Source of the DNA: Chlorokybus atmophyticus
Lineage: Eukaryota > Streptophyta > Chlorokybophyceae > Chlorokybales > Chlorokybaceae
DNA length: 34,202 nucleotides
Assembly: GCA_009103225.1 (NCBI GenBank)
Contig: RHPI01000818.1
Location: 7,253 to 41,454 of the forward strand
Direction of reading: 5' to 3'
Within the stretch, counting starts at the first letter, position 1; the number at the start of each line of letters is the position of its first letter. This document shows, in pieces, positions 9,258-19,949 of the stretch. The notes beneath the pieces are model-generated. The model saw only the letters and a list, made by a program, of their open reading frames with translations. It was not told the origin of the DNA and did no database searches. The translations under genes and the position numbers were made by a program.

Positions 9258-10940
9258 CAGGCATTGCATGCCAGCTGCTCCGTGAAAGGCACCATCCACG
9301 CCTTTTCCACCAACCTTTTGGTCGGCAGCACTTCACTTGAGCATTCACCTGCATGATCTTGCAAGTCAGCTCGGGCTATGTTAACCATGCAAGCAAATTC
9401 ATCTGACGAAGCTGATTGCTAGCTAATGCACAGCTGCAGTAATAATGCAAGCAGCTTTTGCATAACAGTAAACATGCGCAATTGCACTTAATCTGTTCAT
9501 TCGTAGCCAATTTAGCAGCCAGTAATCGGTGACTTGGTCTAACTGTACGTGACAAGAGGCGCACTTATCCGTTACAATCAGTGGTGCACATGCAAGCCAA
9601 TCAGGCAGTTGCTTATTAAACGCAAGCACATGCAGTGACAACATCTTTGCATGCATAAGCATAAAAAGAGCAATGCTTACAACGACATCATTAATAATTG
9701 CTGCCGGCAGGGTCAAGCGAAAAAAGTGTTTTCATCACAATCTTAGCACCAACAAGCTAATAACGACTGCGGAAGCAACAATAACAGCTGCAGCAGCAGC
9801 AACCTGGATGAGCAGCAACCTGGATGAGCAGCAGCCTTGACACGATGCATTGACGTTTGCTATCATAAACGTTAATAAAATAATCGAGTGGCTGTTGTAC
9901 ATAGGTAATACTGCGTTCACATCCAACCAACTGAACGGAACGTGATATTATACAAGTCTCAACATGCACATAGTGGTGCCTACAGCATGAACTTTTTGCG
10001 TGCGTCATTGTTCATGATGACATTGTAAAAGAAACACGCGCAGCGGTCGAAAACCAAGTTTGTGGTACGATACCATCGGCATTGTCCAATATGCATCGTG
10101 ATCTTACTGTATCACACAATTTTGCAAACGTCAACCGACACATTTAATGTTTGTTGTTGCTTTTTGCATGTGATTGATCAACTCTAGTGTTTTTTAGCAA
10201 CATGTATGCTTATGTTAAATATTTTAGACATCAATTTGCAGTTAGTACCCACAGCATATTACGTATGCAAGCTATGTATAATGTGGATAAACATTGCATA
10301 ACAACAATGCAATAAGGCAATAAGACATGTGTTTATATGTATCTGAAAGCGTAAGAGCTAGTCGTAGCCGTCAATTCTTCTATGGTGCCTTGATGAGTTT
10401 AATAATGGTTGTGGCCTAAGCAGTTTCACAATGATGACTCTGAAACATATGGTATAATAAGAAGGAGCCACACATTCATCACACCAATGTTGATTATTGA
10501 TCAAATTATAAGTGTATTTACACTTGTGATACTTTATCGACAAGTTGTGCTATAATATAGGGAAAGTGTGGCTTGTTCATGGGTAGATACAGCGTACTTT
10601 TGGCTATCTTGTAAGCCAGTGAGCAAACAACAGCCACAATGGCTCCTTGAAGCCGCTGTACAGGTAGGTAAATGGAGCACTCGAGTTGCATCATGCAACT
10701 TGATGTGGTCGAGCGCCGACAATGGCGGCAAAGTCTCGCGCCACAATTCAAAAGCCGCATGCGTCGTTGCACACAGTTTGAATTGCTTCAACTCGCGGGA
10801 AACCCTAACTCCGGGTCAGCATCTAGGGTTTGCGGCGGCGGTGGTGGAGCGCGGGCGGTTGCATGCGGGCAAGCAGGAGCTGAGGACTGGCTGCAGAGCT
10901 GTCACGAGGTGCTTAACAAATGGGCAGCATACTGGGGCAG
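9258..10940. other. Noncoding upstream region of RAD5
   Basis: AT-richer DNA without a recognisable gene. A small tandem repeat (agcagcaacctggatg twice, near 9796-9828) is present. Near 10800-10833 an AAACCCTAA motif and a TAGGGTTT motif face each other. Such telo-box-like motifs occur in plant promoters, but a regulatory role for RAD5 is only a guess. Some 5' untranslated or first-exon sequence of RAD5 may lie at the right end. Confidence 0.55.
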
Positions 10941-11202
10941 CGATGGCAGGTACTTGTGCTTTCATTAAGTTGCTTGTCAAGGGCTGATTGGGCTTAGGAA
11001 TGAAATCAGCGCGTGCATGTTGTGTTCAGCAGCAAACACATTATGCCCTTTGTGCGCGCGTTAGTACTTGCTTACACGAAGGTAGGATGCTGTAAAACTA
11101 CCGACACTACGCGACAGTGCAGTCCCAATTAACAAGTTGTGAGGTGTTCTATGTGCGCTTCATATTTGCTACATGTGTTTGCTCTGCTTGTAGGTGGAAG
11201 CC

Positions 11203-14200
11203 ATGCGTGCCATCGTGGGCGAGGGTCCGAGCGACATGGATCTGGTGCGCTTCCTGCACATGGCGAAGAACGACATCCAGGCAGCGGTCAACTTGTTCTA
11301 CGACGCCCCAACGCACATAGCAACAAGTCCACCAGCACCACCACCACCGCCATCATCATCTCATGCGCAGGCTGCCAGCCCAACCGCACGCATGCAAACA
11401 AGTCCACATCAAGTTGCTGAAGAAGTCATGCACGAGCACAGAATCACCATCGCAGATGAAGCCACTGCTTTTGATGTTGACGCTCGCATAGAGCGAAGCG
11501 ATGAAGCTTGCGTGTTGCGGGAAGATGCCGCCTCGCGCGCCATCGATCTGGCGGGAGAAGACTCGGACATTGAGTTGGTTGAAGTGGTGGCCGGCCCGAA
11601 CAGGAGATCAGCAGCAGCACAGCAGCAGAGTTTGCCATTGCAGAGAAGTGCGAAGCGCATAAAGAGAGGGCACGAGTTGACGAACGGCGAACATAAGCAC
11701 GGCCGCGCTGCTGAACATCCAGGATGGCTGCTTGGTGAAGCCCGCATAACTGCGTACGCAGCCCCCTGTTTGAGATATTGTTATGTACATGTTACAAACA
11801 TACATGTTATATATCAGCATGCGTGTAGTCATTGCATGTTGATCTCACCATGGCAACTGCATGCAGTTATGCTACCAGTAAAGGCAAGCTGCTGCAGTAC
11901 GGCGATGAAGTGGAGTTTCGGTTCGCTCACAAGGCGAAGCAGTGTGGGAACGAAGCGCAAGCTCAGCCCGCAAATTTCTGGAAGAAGCTGGGCAGGGGTA
12001 GGCCAGCCGCAGGAACAGCCACGGGCTTGGAGATCGTGCGGTTTGCGAGGAAAAGCGATGGGTGTGAGGTACAGCCACATGCTTGAATCATCTAAGTGTG
12101 GTATACTTGAGCGCACTGGCTGTTAAGCCTGGTACTGTCAGGTTGGACGCATACCCAAAGAGTGGGCATCTTGTCTTGGACCACTCGCCGCAGATGGCTT
12201 CATCACAGTCACTGCAGTATGTTTATACGCCCCGGAGTTTCTTTCATACACTGACAGCATCGTGTTGTCTGTCAAGTAAGTGCCGGGCTTGGTTGTCTCA
12301 TCTCTGTATGGACTGTTGTTGTATGCACATGCTATGGATCTACCAGCTAAGTCGCATTTTTGTAGGATCACAGTGTTGCCGTCATTGTTTGACTCGTGTG
12401 ATGCAAAGCGCAAGAGCGATGACAAGCTGCAGGGTGTCACGTCGTTGATGGCAGATACAACCGACAGCCCCTTTGCTAGCCTGCTGCGCAGCATGCAGCT
12501 GCCGCCCATAAAGAAGGTAATTTGCACGTTGGATAATCTTCTTGTCTAATGCATGTTTGGGCTTTGTTTTGTAAGCAAGGCATGATTGCAGGCAGCTTTT
12601 ACACCTGACGACTTCTATAAGCGCAAGCGGTCACTAGAGCTGGAAGGCATGCTGCCCGGATCGTCCACAACAAAGGAGAAAGCGTTGCTGCTCCCTCCAG
12701 TAAAGCGCAGCGTCGCACCCCACCCTGGAAGTCAGGTGTGTACATGCAGCTGGCATGGCATGCATCAGTTGTTGCTGTGCAAGATAATGGCATGTCCAAC
12801 AGTTACTGTTGTTTCGTGCAGCCAGCGCCGATGGATCTTACGAGTTCTCTCGCTGAGGAGGACGTGGGCCCGGACGGCAGCTTCTCGGATGCTACGGTCA
12901 CCAAGTTTGTGGGTTTGGCTGAGAACGCTGATTTACCGGTTAGTACTCCACAAATTTCGCAGCAACTTCTGCCTCATTTTTGTTTTTGTAAGGTTCTGAA
13001 CATGGAGTGCCGTGCTTTCCCCTGGCCAGGAAATGGAACCAGAGAACATGGTCAGCCAGCTTCGCACCTACCAGAAGCAGGCTCTGCATTGGATGTACAG
13101 TTCTGAGCAGATTGGTGAAGAGGAGAAGAGCCTGCATCCATGCTGGGAGATCTATCAGTTCAAGTAAGTGCGGTAGGGTGGTGTTGATGACATTGAATTA
13201 GAGATTGAGTTTAGTCTGTGATTGAACGGTCGATTTGATCAGGGATGGCACCGAGTTTTACCACAATTGTTTCTCTGGCGATGTCACTTTCAAGTTCCCC
13301 TCGGCTGCGTCCAAGACCCGAGGCGGCATCCTGGCCGACAGCATGGGTTTGGGCAAGACCGTCATGACCACCTCGCTAATTGCCAAGGACGCCGGCAAGC
13401 AGGAGCGCGGCAAGTGGATTGAGTACGAGACGCAAGGTATCAAGTCGTTTAGATCAGCCTGTTGCTGCTGCTTACTGCTTACAAGGCACTGTTATGATAG
13501 ATAGGCTTTTGATTGGTGGGTTCTGGGCTGCTATCGCAGCATCAAGGCACTGGTTGACAGTGCATTCAATGGGTCTCATTCTGTGCAGGTCCGGATGGTT
13601 TAGTCAAGCTAAGAATAATGCGGGGTGGCACGTTGGTGGTCTGCCCCATGTCGCTGTTAGCTCAATGGAGGGTGAGCTAAGCACCGATGCAGTGATGTGC
13701 ACAAGTTCACGACAGGCTCACTGACAATTTCATGATTACAGGAGGAGTTGGACACACACTGCACCAAAGGGTTTTTCAATGCGCACGTGTACTACGGAGG
13801 AGATCGCAACAGGGAGAAGCACTCATTGGCCTCTTATGATGTCGTCATCACAACATACAACATCCTGTCCACGGAGCTCAACGGCGATGGCACAAGAGAG
13901 ACAAGCCCACTTCTCAACTTGCACTGGCATCGCATTGTGCTCGATGAAGCCCATTTTATTAAATCGAGCACCACACAGATGGCCAAAGCAGCGTATCTCA
14001 TGCACGCCGACCGAAGATGGTGTCTGACAGGTAGGCGATACCAACCTTGGATTGCAGCCTCTGTTGTATGATTGCGCGTTTGCTGGTGCTGAAGTGTACA
14101 CCTTTTGTACCCTCATAGCGCACGCCTTGTATCCTTCGGGTTGACGAGTTTGTGCCCACAGGTACTCCAATTCAAAATAACCTGCAAGACATATACAGCC

Positions 14201-16005
14201 TTTTGAAGTTTCTTAGGGTTGAACCGTGGGGTAACTTTGGCTGGTGGAACAAGTTGATCCAGGTAAATCAGCCTCAACTGAGTATGCTCTTGGTATCGGT
14301 ATCCATACTTATGCTGCTGGTGTGGGGCAGTGGCTGGTTTTGAGGCTGACTCACTGACATGTGTCGGACAAGCAGAGGCCGTATGATGACGGTGATCAAA
14401 GGAGTCTGGCCCTTCTACAAGCTATCTTGAGGCCCTTGATGCTCAGGCGAACAAAAGAGTCTACTGACAAGTTTGGCAACCCAATACTTGTCCTTCCACC
14501 TGCAGACATACAGGTCAAATTCACTTGGGATGCTCGTACATAGTTTGACAAAGCCATGACGCAAAGACCAATTCACTCACGGCCTATGTGTGACAGATTA
14601 AGGAGATAAAAATGGCAGATGCCGAACGGGACTTTTATGATGCGCTTTTCTCCAGGTCAAAGACCACATTTGACTCCTTTGTGCAGAGTGGCAAAGTGCT
14701 GCACAACTACGCCAACATTTTGGAGCTGCTATTGCGGCTACGCCAGTGCTGTGACCACCCTTTCCTGGTCATGAGCAGAGGCGACACGAATGAGTTCAAA
14801 GACTTTGACAAGTTGGCAGCAAGGCAAGTGTCCTTGTTGTATTGTGCACGTGGCAAATAGTGCTGCTGCCATGGTGCATGTTGGTTGACATTAGTATGCT
14901 GTGACAGGTTAATAGGACATGACACGGGCGGCCCGAGCGATCAGTTTGTGAAGAATGTTGTAGATGAGTTGAAGACCGGAGAGCTGACCAAGCGGGAGTG
15001 TCCCATCTGTTTGGAGGCCGTGGACGATGCCGTACTCACGCCGTGCGCGCACACCATGTGCCGAGAGTGTCTGTTTCATGCATGGAGCTCGATGGGCGTC
15101 ACGGGCTGCCCGGTCTGCCGGCGTGTGATGGGCAGAAGCGACCTCGTGACGGTTCCAACGCAAAGCCGCTTCCGCCTTGACGTAGAGAAAAATTGGCAGA
15201 ACTCAGCAAAGGTACGGGTGATGAGCACATGTGACGCATGGTCGTAAAACAAACAGCTTGTCTTGGCACCTGCTGTTAGATCAAGTGTTGAACGAAGCAC
15301 ACTCGCTGATACAGGTTACCGCATTGCTTGAGGAGCTGCATAGTCTGCGCGCGCAAGGCGTCAAAAGCGTTGTCTTCTCTCAGTTCACTGCCTTCCTTGA
15401 TCTGCTTGAGATCCCACTCAAGCGACAACACTTCAACTTTGTCAGGCTTGACGGCACGTCGTCACAGGTATACATCTCTAGTCGGATTTTGGCGCATCAG
15501 TCTATTGTTGCCTTGCAGGTTGTGCAGCAATGGAGTGTAGAGGTATTCACTGTATTGTTACCAACAGGTGCAGCGCGTAAAAACGCTGGAGGCCTTCAGC
15601 AGCGATCCAAGCGTGACAGTTTTTCTCATTTCACTGAAGGCTGGAGGGGTTGGTCTCAACCTCACTGCCGCCTCACATGCGTTTCTCCTCGACCCCTGGT
15701 GGAACCCTGCTGTTGAGGAGCAGGCCATCATGCGTATCCATCGCATCGGACAGAAGCAGAAGGTGTTTGTGAAGAGATACATCGTCAAGGTGGGGTTTTG
15801 TCAGGACTTGCCGTGGTTGTTACACTTGCAGCACATGTACTCTCAACCTGGCTGACATCTGACAAACTTGCTGCAGGACACTGTTGAAGACAGGATGCTT
15901 GCCGTGCAGTCCCGAAAGCAGCATATGGTGCAAGGGGCCCTCAACTCGACGGCTGATGATGGGAAATCTGCTCGCATTGAAGAACTCAAGATGTTGTTTA
16001 GGTAG
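11203..16005 (+). CDS. RAD5: RAD5/HLTF-like SNF2 helicase and E3 ubiquitin ligase
   Basis: About 1090 residues, close to plant RAD5A. Exons: 11203-11753, 11867-12068, 12142-12275, 12366-12516, 12592-12735, 12822-12938, 13030-13163, 13243-13436, 13589-13671, 13742-14030, 14162-14262, 14376-14513, 14597-14823, 14908-15211, 15315-15467, 15568-15789, 15877-16005; all phases join. Domains: UBA-like N-terminus ([17 protein letters not shown]); HIRAN about 180-300 ([21 protein letters not shown]); Walker A near 505 ([11 protein letters not shown]); DEAH box ([10 protein letters not shown]); TGTPIQNN; C3HC4 RING about 845-890 (CPICLE, CAHTMC, CPVC); motifs V-VI ([17 protein letters not shown]). The family remodels stalled forks and polyubiquitinates PCNA for error-free damage bypass in the nucleus. 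The start is uncertain: a TAG sits in frame just before 11194, so translation starts at 11203 or in a spliced upstream exon (for example ATG 10943). Confidence 0.95.
14824..14907 (+). other. GC-AG intron in RAD5
   Basis: The donor reads AAG/gcaagt instead of gt, and the acceptor is gtgacag. Only this splice keeps the frame (KLAAR joined to LIGHDTG). GC-AG introns with an otherwise strong donor are a known minor class spliced by the major spliceosome. Confidence 0.85.
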
Positions 16006-16198
16006 TGAGTCTGAGAGGTTTACGTATGGTATATTATTGTATAGAGTTGCCTTGCACTGTCCATGTCGTTTGCCACGACACGCTCCTTATACACAGCAGT
16101 ACGCACAGTGTGTGCTGATGGTGCTGTGTAATACTCCAGGAATGTCATGCCACTGCACGCCTTGTACAGATCATATGCACAAGGGGCAATGATCAGCA

Positions 16199-16203
16199 TG
16201 TAA
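16199..16203 (+). terminator. Possible poly(A) signal TGTAA after RAD5
   Basis: TGTAA is the usual chlorophyte polyadenylation signal. This one lies about 195 bases after the RAD5 stop, a normal 3' UTR length. The motif is short and could occur by chance. Confidence 0.35.
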
Positions 16204-16269
16204 ATACTCAAACTGGAGACGTGTTGCACGCTTGATTATCGCCAGCTTTTACCGACCGTGCTGGTTTTC

Positions 16270-16309
16270 ACGCAATCGCCGTGTTCACTGGTAAACACGG
16301 CGATTGCGT
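16270..16309. repeat. Perfect 16-bp hairpin
   Basis: Arms acgcaatcgccgtgtt (16270-16285) and its exact complement (16294-16309) with an 8-base loop. It is the first of several foldbacks between RAD5 and the large transposon. A related imperfect hairpin around caccgcattgct lies near 16370-16405. Confidence 0.9.
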
Positions 16310-16454
16310 TGACGTGCCCGCCCGCGCCATTCGGGCGCGGACGACAGTGTGCATGCCGGCTTTCGCTCTAATCACCGCATTGCTAACAAGCAATCGCGGT
16401 GGTTAGGAAATGGTACGGTCGGTTGCAAACAGCAATAGGGTGGGCACCACACCC

Positions 16455-16490
16455 GTTGACATCCCACAAAAGTTTAGGGTTTCGGTACGC
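16455..16490 (+). repeat. Left terminal inverted repeat, 36-bp identical core
   Basis: Starts gttgacatcccacaaaag and ends ggtttcggtacgc; exact reverse complement of 27337-27372. It contains TTTAGGGTTT, which resembles the plant-type telomere unit. Confidence 0.93.
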
Positions 16491-16493
16491 GCG

Positions 16494-16577
16494 CGGTACA
16501 GGCCGCCTGTACCGCGTGCTGTACTGGTCTGAAATTCACAAGGCATGAGCAGCGTACTGCTCATGCCTTGTGAATTT
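16494..16577. repeat. Two subterminal palindromes inside the left end
   Basis: gcggtacagg and its complement flank a 3-base loop near 16494-16516. A longer palindrome at 16532-16577 has 21-bp perfect arms (aaattcacaaggcatgagcag) and a 4-base loop. A shorter related foldback lies near 27285-27320 at the right end. Transposase-binding or replication-related roles are possible but unproven. Confidence 0.85.
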
Positions 16578-16589
16578 GGCAGCGACTTG

Positions 16590-17149
16590 TTAGGGTTGTG
16601 GTTGTCGTCGTTGGCAGCAGGCGGCGGCGAGGAGAAGGAGGAGGTGTTGAGGTGGGAAGGGGAGAAGGGGCAGGGTCCACCAGCTTAACCTAAAGAGGCG
16701 GCGGCGGGTGCTGGGAGTGGGGCGGTGGGTTGTTAGGAGGAGAGGGAGGAGGAGGGCGCTGACAGGGCTCCGTGGGCGTGGAAGGGGGCGGGGGAGACAA
16801 CCATATTCCACATACATGTGAAGAAGCAGGCAAAGACATGACAATCTGCCTAATTATATTATGCATCAAGGTATACATGATACGCATCTGGTTGGATGCA
16901 TCAACTGCTGAATATCCTCCCCGCAAAGTATCTATGCATGTTTTCATGTATACATGGAGATTGATACGTAGTCATGGTATGCATGTGCAAAGCATACGCA
17001 TCCACCGCATGCATTAGATCCGGAGAATTCATGTGCAAAGCATAGTAGTTAGATGCATCTACTGTTTGACATGCTCCCCAAGCAATGTCTATGCGTACTT
17101 TCATGTGTTTCACTCTTATATCCGGTCGGTATGCATTTGCAGAGCCGAA
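16590..17149. other. Subterminal noncoding region of the large element
   Basis: First a purine-rich tract (to about 16795). Then an imperfect ~155-bp tandem duplication: the segment with ggatgcatcaactg ... ctccccgcaaagta (about 16890-16955) recurs as agatgcatctactg ... ctccccaagcaatg (about 17050-17110). catgtgcaaagcata also occurs twice (near 16982 and 17030). No gene recognised. Confidence 0.6.
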
Positions 17150-17940
17150 GATGCAGCCTACATCAGCTCATGACTCTCATAAATTTACAAGCGCACAACA
17201 AGCCATCGTTAAGCGCTTGGGCTTGCAAACAACGGATGAGATACGCGCTTAACTACACACATTACAGCAAGGCACCGAACAATGGTTGACAGCTCGGGCT
17301 CGGCGCTTAACTGCTTCCAACTTTGCGGCGGCCATCAACAACCATTCCGTAATGAGTGCACAAGCACTATCGAGCTATATGTTGAATTAGATCACGAGTG
17401 GGTGTACAATTATGTTTGTGTTTACGCCATGTGTATTGTGTTTCCGGATTCACACATAATACGGATTCTTGATAGATCTCAATGATGAGCCGCAACCCAC
17501 TCCGGCAATGATTTTTGGCAACATTAATGAGGAAACAGCAGCGCAAGCATACCGCACAAGCGTGCAATCGCAAATGGCAGCTGGTGCTATTTTGGAGATG
17601 CGCACAACCGGATTACACGAGCACTCACGGCATCATTGGTTAGCAGCTAGTCCAAATCGCATTGTCTCCCACAATGATGAGTTGTGGTTGTTTGAGGTGA
17701 AGTGCACCTTACTCTCAGCCTTGGGTTACATTGCCGTCGCACGTAGTGGACCAAGTGGTCGGGCAATTAGCCATCACGGGTTACAAGCGCTGCGACGTCA
17801 TATGCTGGAGCAAATCTGGCAACTGCAACGTGTTCAGCTTGAACTACGATCAGTCTTCCAAACGGCACTGGTGCTGTGTGCTGCTTCCAAAGCTACACCA
17901 TTTTTACATTTTGGAAGCTTTTGTGCATCGCGAGCGGTGA
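17150..17940 (+). pseudogene. YqaJ/lambda-exonuclease-like nuclease, broken
   Basis: Motifs of the YqaJ viral recombinase family occur in order. QWLTARARRLTASNF (from 17268, after an acceptor) is the substrate-end motif. MIFGNINEETAAQAY follows, then WLAASPNRIV and LFEVKCT, then VVGQLAITGYKRCDVICW and LLPKLHHFYILEAF. In lambda exonuclease relatives the acid-x-acid pattern is SPDG ... E-x-K; here E-V-K is kept but the first Asp is Asn. A one-base frameshift near 17703-17706 splits the protein directly after the E-x-K motif. An ATG at 17150 could be the start, with an intron before 17268 and another ending at 17475; neither donor is certain. Such 5'-3' exonucleases act in recombination and replication of phages and large DNA viruses, and also occur in some eukaryotic mobile elements. 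Confidence 0.8.
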
Positions 17941-18261
17941 TATTGGTGGAGCCCCCGCAACAACAACATGAACAACAAGATTACCCTATGGCGGCGCGAT
18001 CGCGTAATTGGCGTGCGCAAGTGGATACGACACGCATTGGCATAGAGCTGCAGAGCATGAAGGCTTCAGGTGTATGTCAAGTGCTGTTGATGAACCACGC
18101 AGTAGATGCATCTGTGTTCGAACAATGAAATGTATTTATTTCTTGTAAGCTTGTACCCCTCGTAACCGTTATCATTAAGAGTGTTCACCCCAGCCATTAT
18201 ATTGTCTGCCTCATCTATAATACACTCACCGCATCCCTTCCACCTCTGACCCTCTTAACCC
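17941..18261. other. Spacer after the nuclease gene
   Basis: The open frame continuing past the nuclease stop is out of frame with the family match and is Gln/His-rich, so I do not call it coding. One tagatgcatct motif occurs near 18103. The last 30 bases before the RAD5-identical segment are pyrimidine-rich. Confidence 0.5.
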
Positions 18262-18533
18262 TACTTGAGCGCACTGGCTGTTAAGCCTGGTACTGTCAGG
18301 TTGGACGCATACCCAAAGAGTGGGCATCTTGTCTTGGACCACTCGCCGCAGATGGCTTCATCACAGTCACTGCAGTATGTTTATACGCCCCGGAGTTTCT
18401 TTCATACACTGACAGCATCGTGTTGTCTGTCAAGTAAGTGCCGGGCTTGGTTGTCTCATCTCTGTATGGACTGTTGTTGTATGCACATGCTATGGATCTA
18501 CCAGCTAAGTCGCATTTTTGTAGGATCACAGTG
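18262..18533 (+). repeat. Exact 272-bp copy of a RAD5 exon-intron-exon segment
   Basis: Identical by eye to 12104-12375. It covers the end of one RAD5 intron, the HIRAN exon 12142-12275, the next intron and the first 10 bases of the following exon. It stops directly before the N at 18534. It is not a second RAD5 gene. Either the transposon captured host DNA, or the assembler inserted the wrong sequence at a gap. Confidence 0.95.
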
Positions 18534-18534
18534 N
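18534..18534. other. Ambiguous base (N) at a suspicious junction
   Basis: The only N I noticed in the window. On its left is the RAD5 copy. On its right, 18535-18555 is identical to 27318-27338 inside the right end of the large element, after which the sequences diverge. Continuity across this point should not be assumed. Confidence 0.9.
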
Positions 18535-19949
18535 GTGTGCCGGTACGCGAGGTGCCCCCCCTCCATACGCACCAGCGGATGCATTTGGGAAGTTGTCTAA
18601 TAGATGCATCTGCTACATGGTGGTCAAATTCGTAGCATCCGTGTTGCGCGACCAACGGGGCACATTTGATGTTTACTTATTGATCAGCTTATTGGCTTGT
18701 GTAGGAGAGTACATCCTTCCTCCTCATGCTGTGGGGCAACGCGTGCGCTTGAAAGCAAAGTTTCAACAACAAGGTACAATCCATGCAGTGCTACCAAGCG
18801 GGAAAGTGATAGTTGCTTGTGAGTATACAAACGGTTTGCCGAGCACGAAAGGCATTGCAACAACCTCCATCCACTCGTCAATTGCAGGTGAGCTGTAAAT
18901 AAAGTGTCATGGTAGTTGTGTGCGTGCTTATACATACATGCCGCCTTCATAGGTGATCACATCGCACCCAAACACGAGGGTGACAAAGTGCAAGTGACTG
19001 GAGGATGTCACGTGGGCGTAATTGCTGAGGTGGTCAGATTAGGAACATTACAAAGCCATGTGTGTTTGAAAAACGCTTCCATTGTGCAGATAAGCAACAA
19101 CATGTTGCACTCCATTTCGCAAGGTACGTGTGTGTTTTATCATTACGCACCAACCCGTTGGGAGACATATCATGGTGTGCACTCACATTGTACACCGCTT
19201 ATTGCTACATGATGCGCTGCATTTAAACATGACCATATGTTGCAGAGGGTAATGATGACGGTGAACCGCATGTGCAACATGACTTGAAGAAGCATATTGT
19301 TAAGGTGATCGAGTTCAAGCAATGGTTGCACGAGTACCAATTGAAGAATAGAGTTGATGTAGTTGTTGTAAAACGGCAACAAGCGCGTGGAGATTCTCCT
19401 TATATCAAGGCGCGCACTGTGTATCGTTGTCGAAGGTATGGGTGTTGGCATGTAACAGCGGATGCATCTATTGGTTGCGCGCGGGGGCATCACTTGGGAA
19501 TAGATGCATCTGCCTAGATGCATCTATTGACCAACGGGATTGTTATGTCTTTCCCTTGTGTAGAGGGGAAGCACAATTGAGGCAGATGTCACATCACAAG
19601 CCCATTGATTCCGCCAAAGTTGGATGTCGGTTTAGCGTGACCGTGACGGAGTACGTGGACCAAGAGGAGACATGCTATGTGCTCATAGCAAACCGGCACA
19701 CCAACCATGAGCCAGGTATATGGGAATATTGCATGTAGTCTTAAACACGCCGACACATTTACATGTGTATCAACTTGACTTCGTGCTAGGCTCTGCTGAG
19801 GATCAGAAATACCTGTTACCTCATCCTGGACTCCGTGACGAGGCGCGCATTCTATTAGAGTTGGGCCTCAAGCCTCAAATGGTGTTAAACAGTAAGTTGA
19901 TCAAGCTGTTGCATGGTTTCATCGCGTACGTCATGAGATATTTGTCTAA

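Noticed and set aside
10568-10987. 139-codon plus-strand frame upstream of RAD5
   Set aside because: No similarity to known domains, mixed composition and overlapping frames. Probably promoter or 5' UTR; its end may include a tiny RAD5 first exon.
18265-18600. Apparent second HIRAN/RAD5 reading frame
   Set aside because: It is the exact 272-bp copy of 12104-12375, in the wrong frame and containing an intron, and it stops at an N. Not an independent gene.
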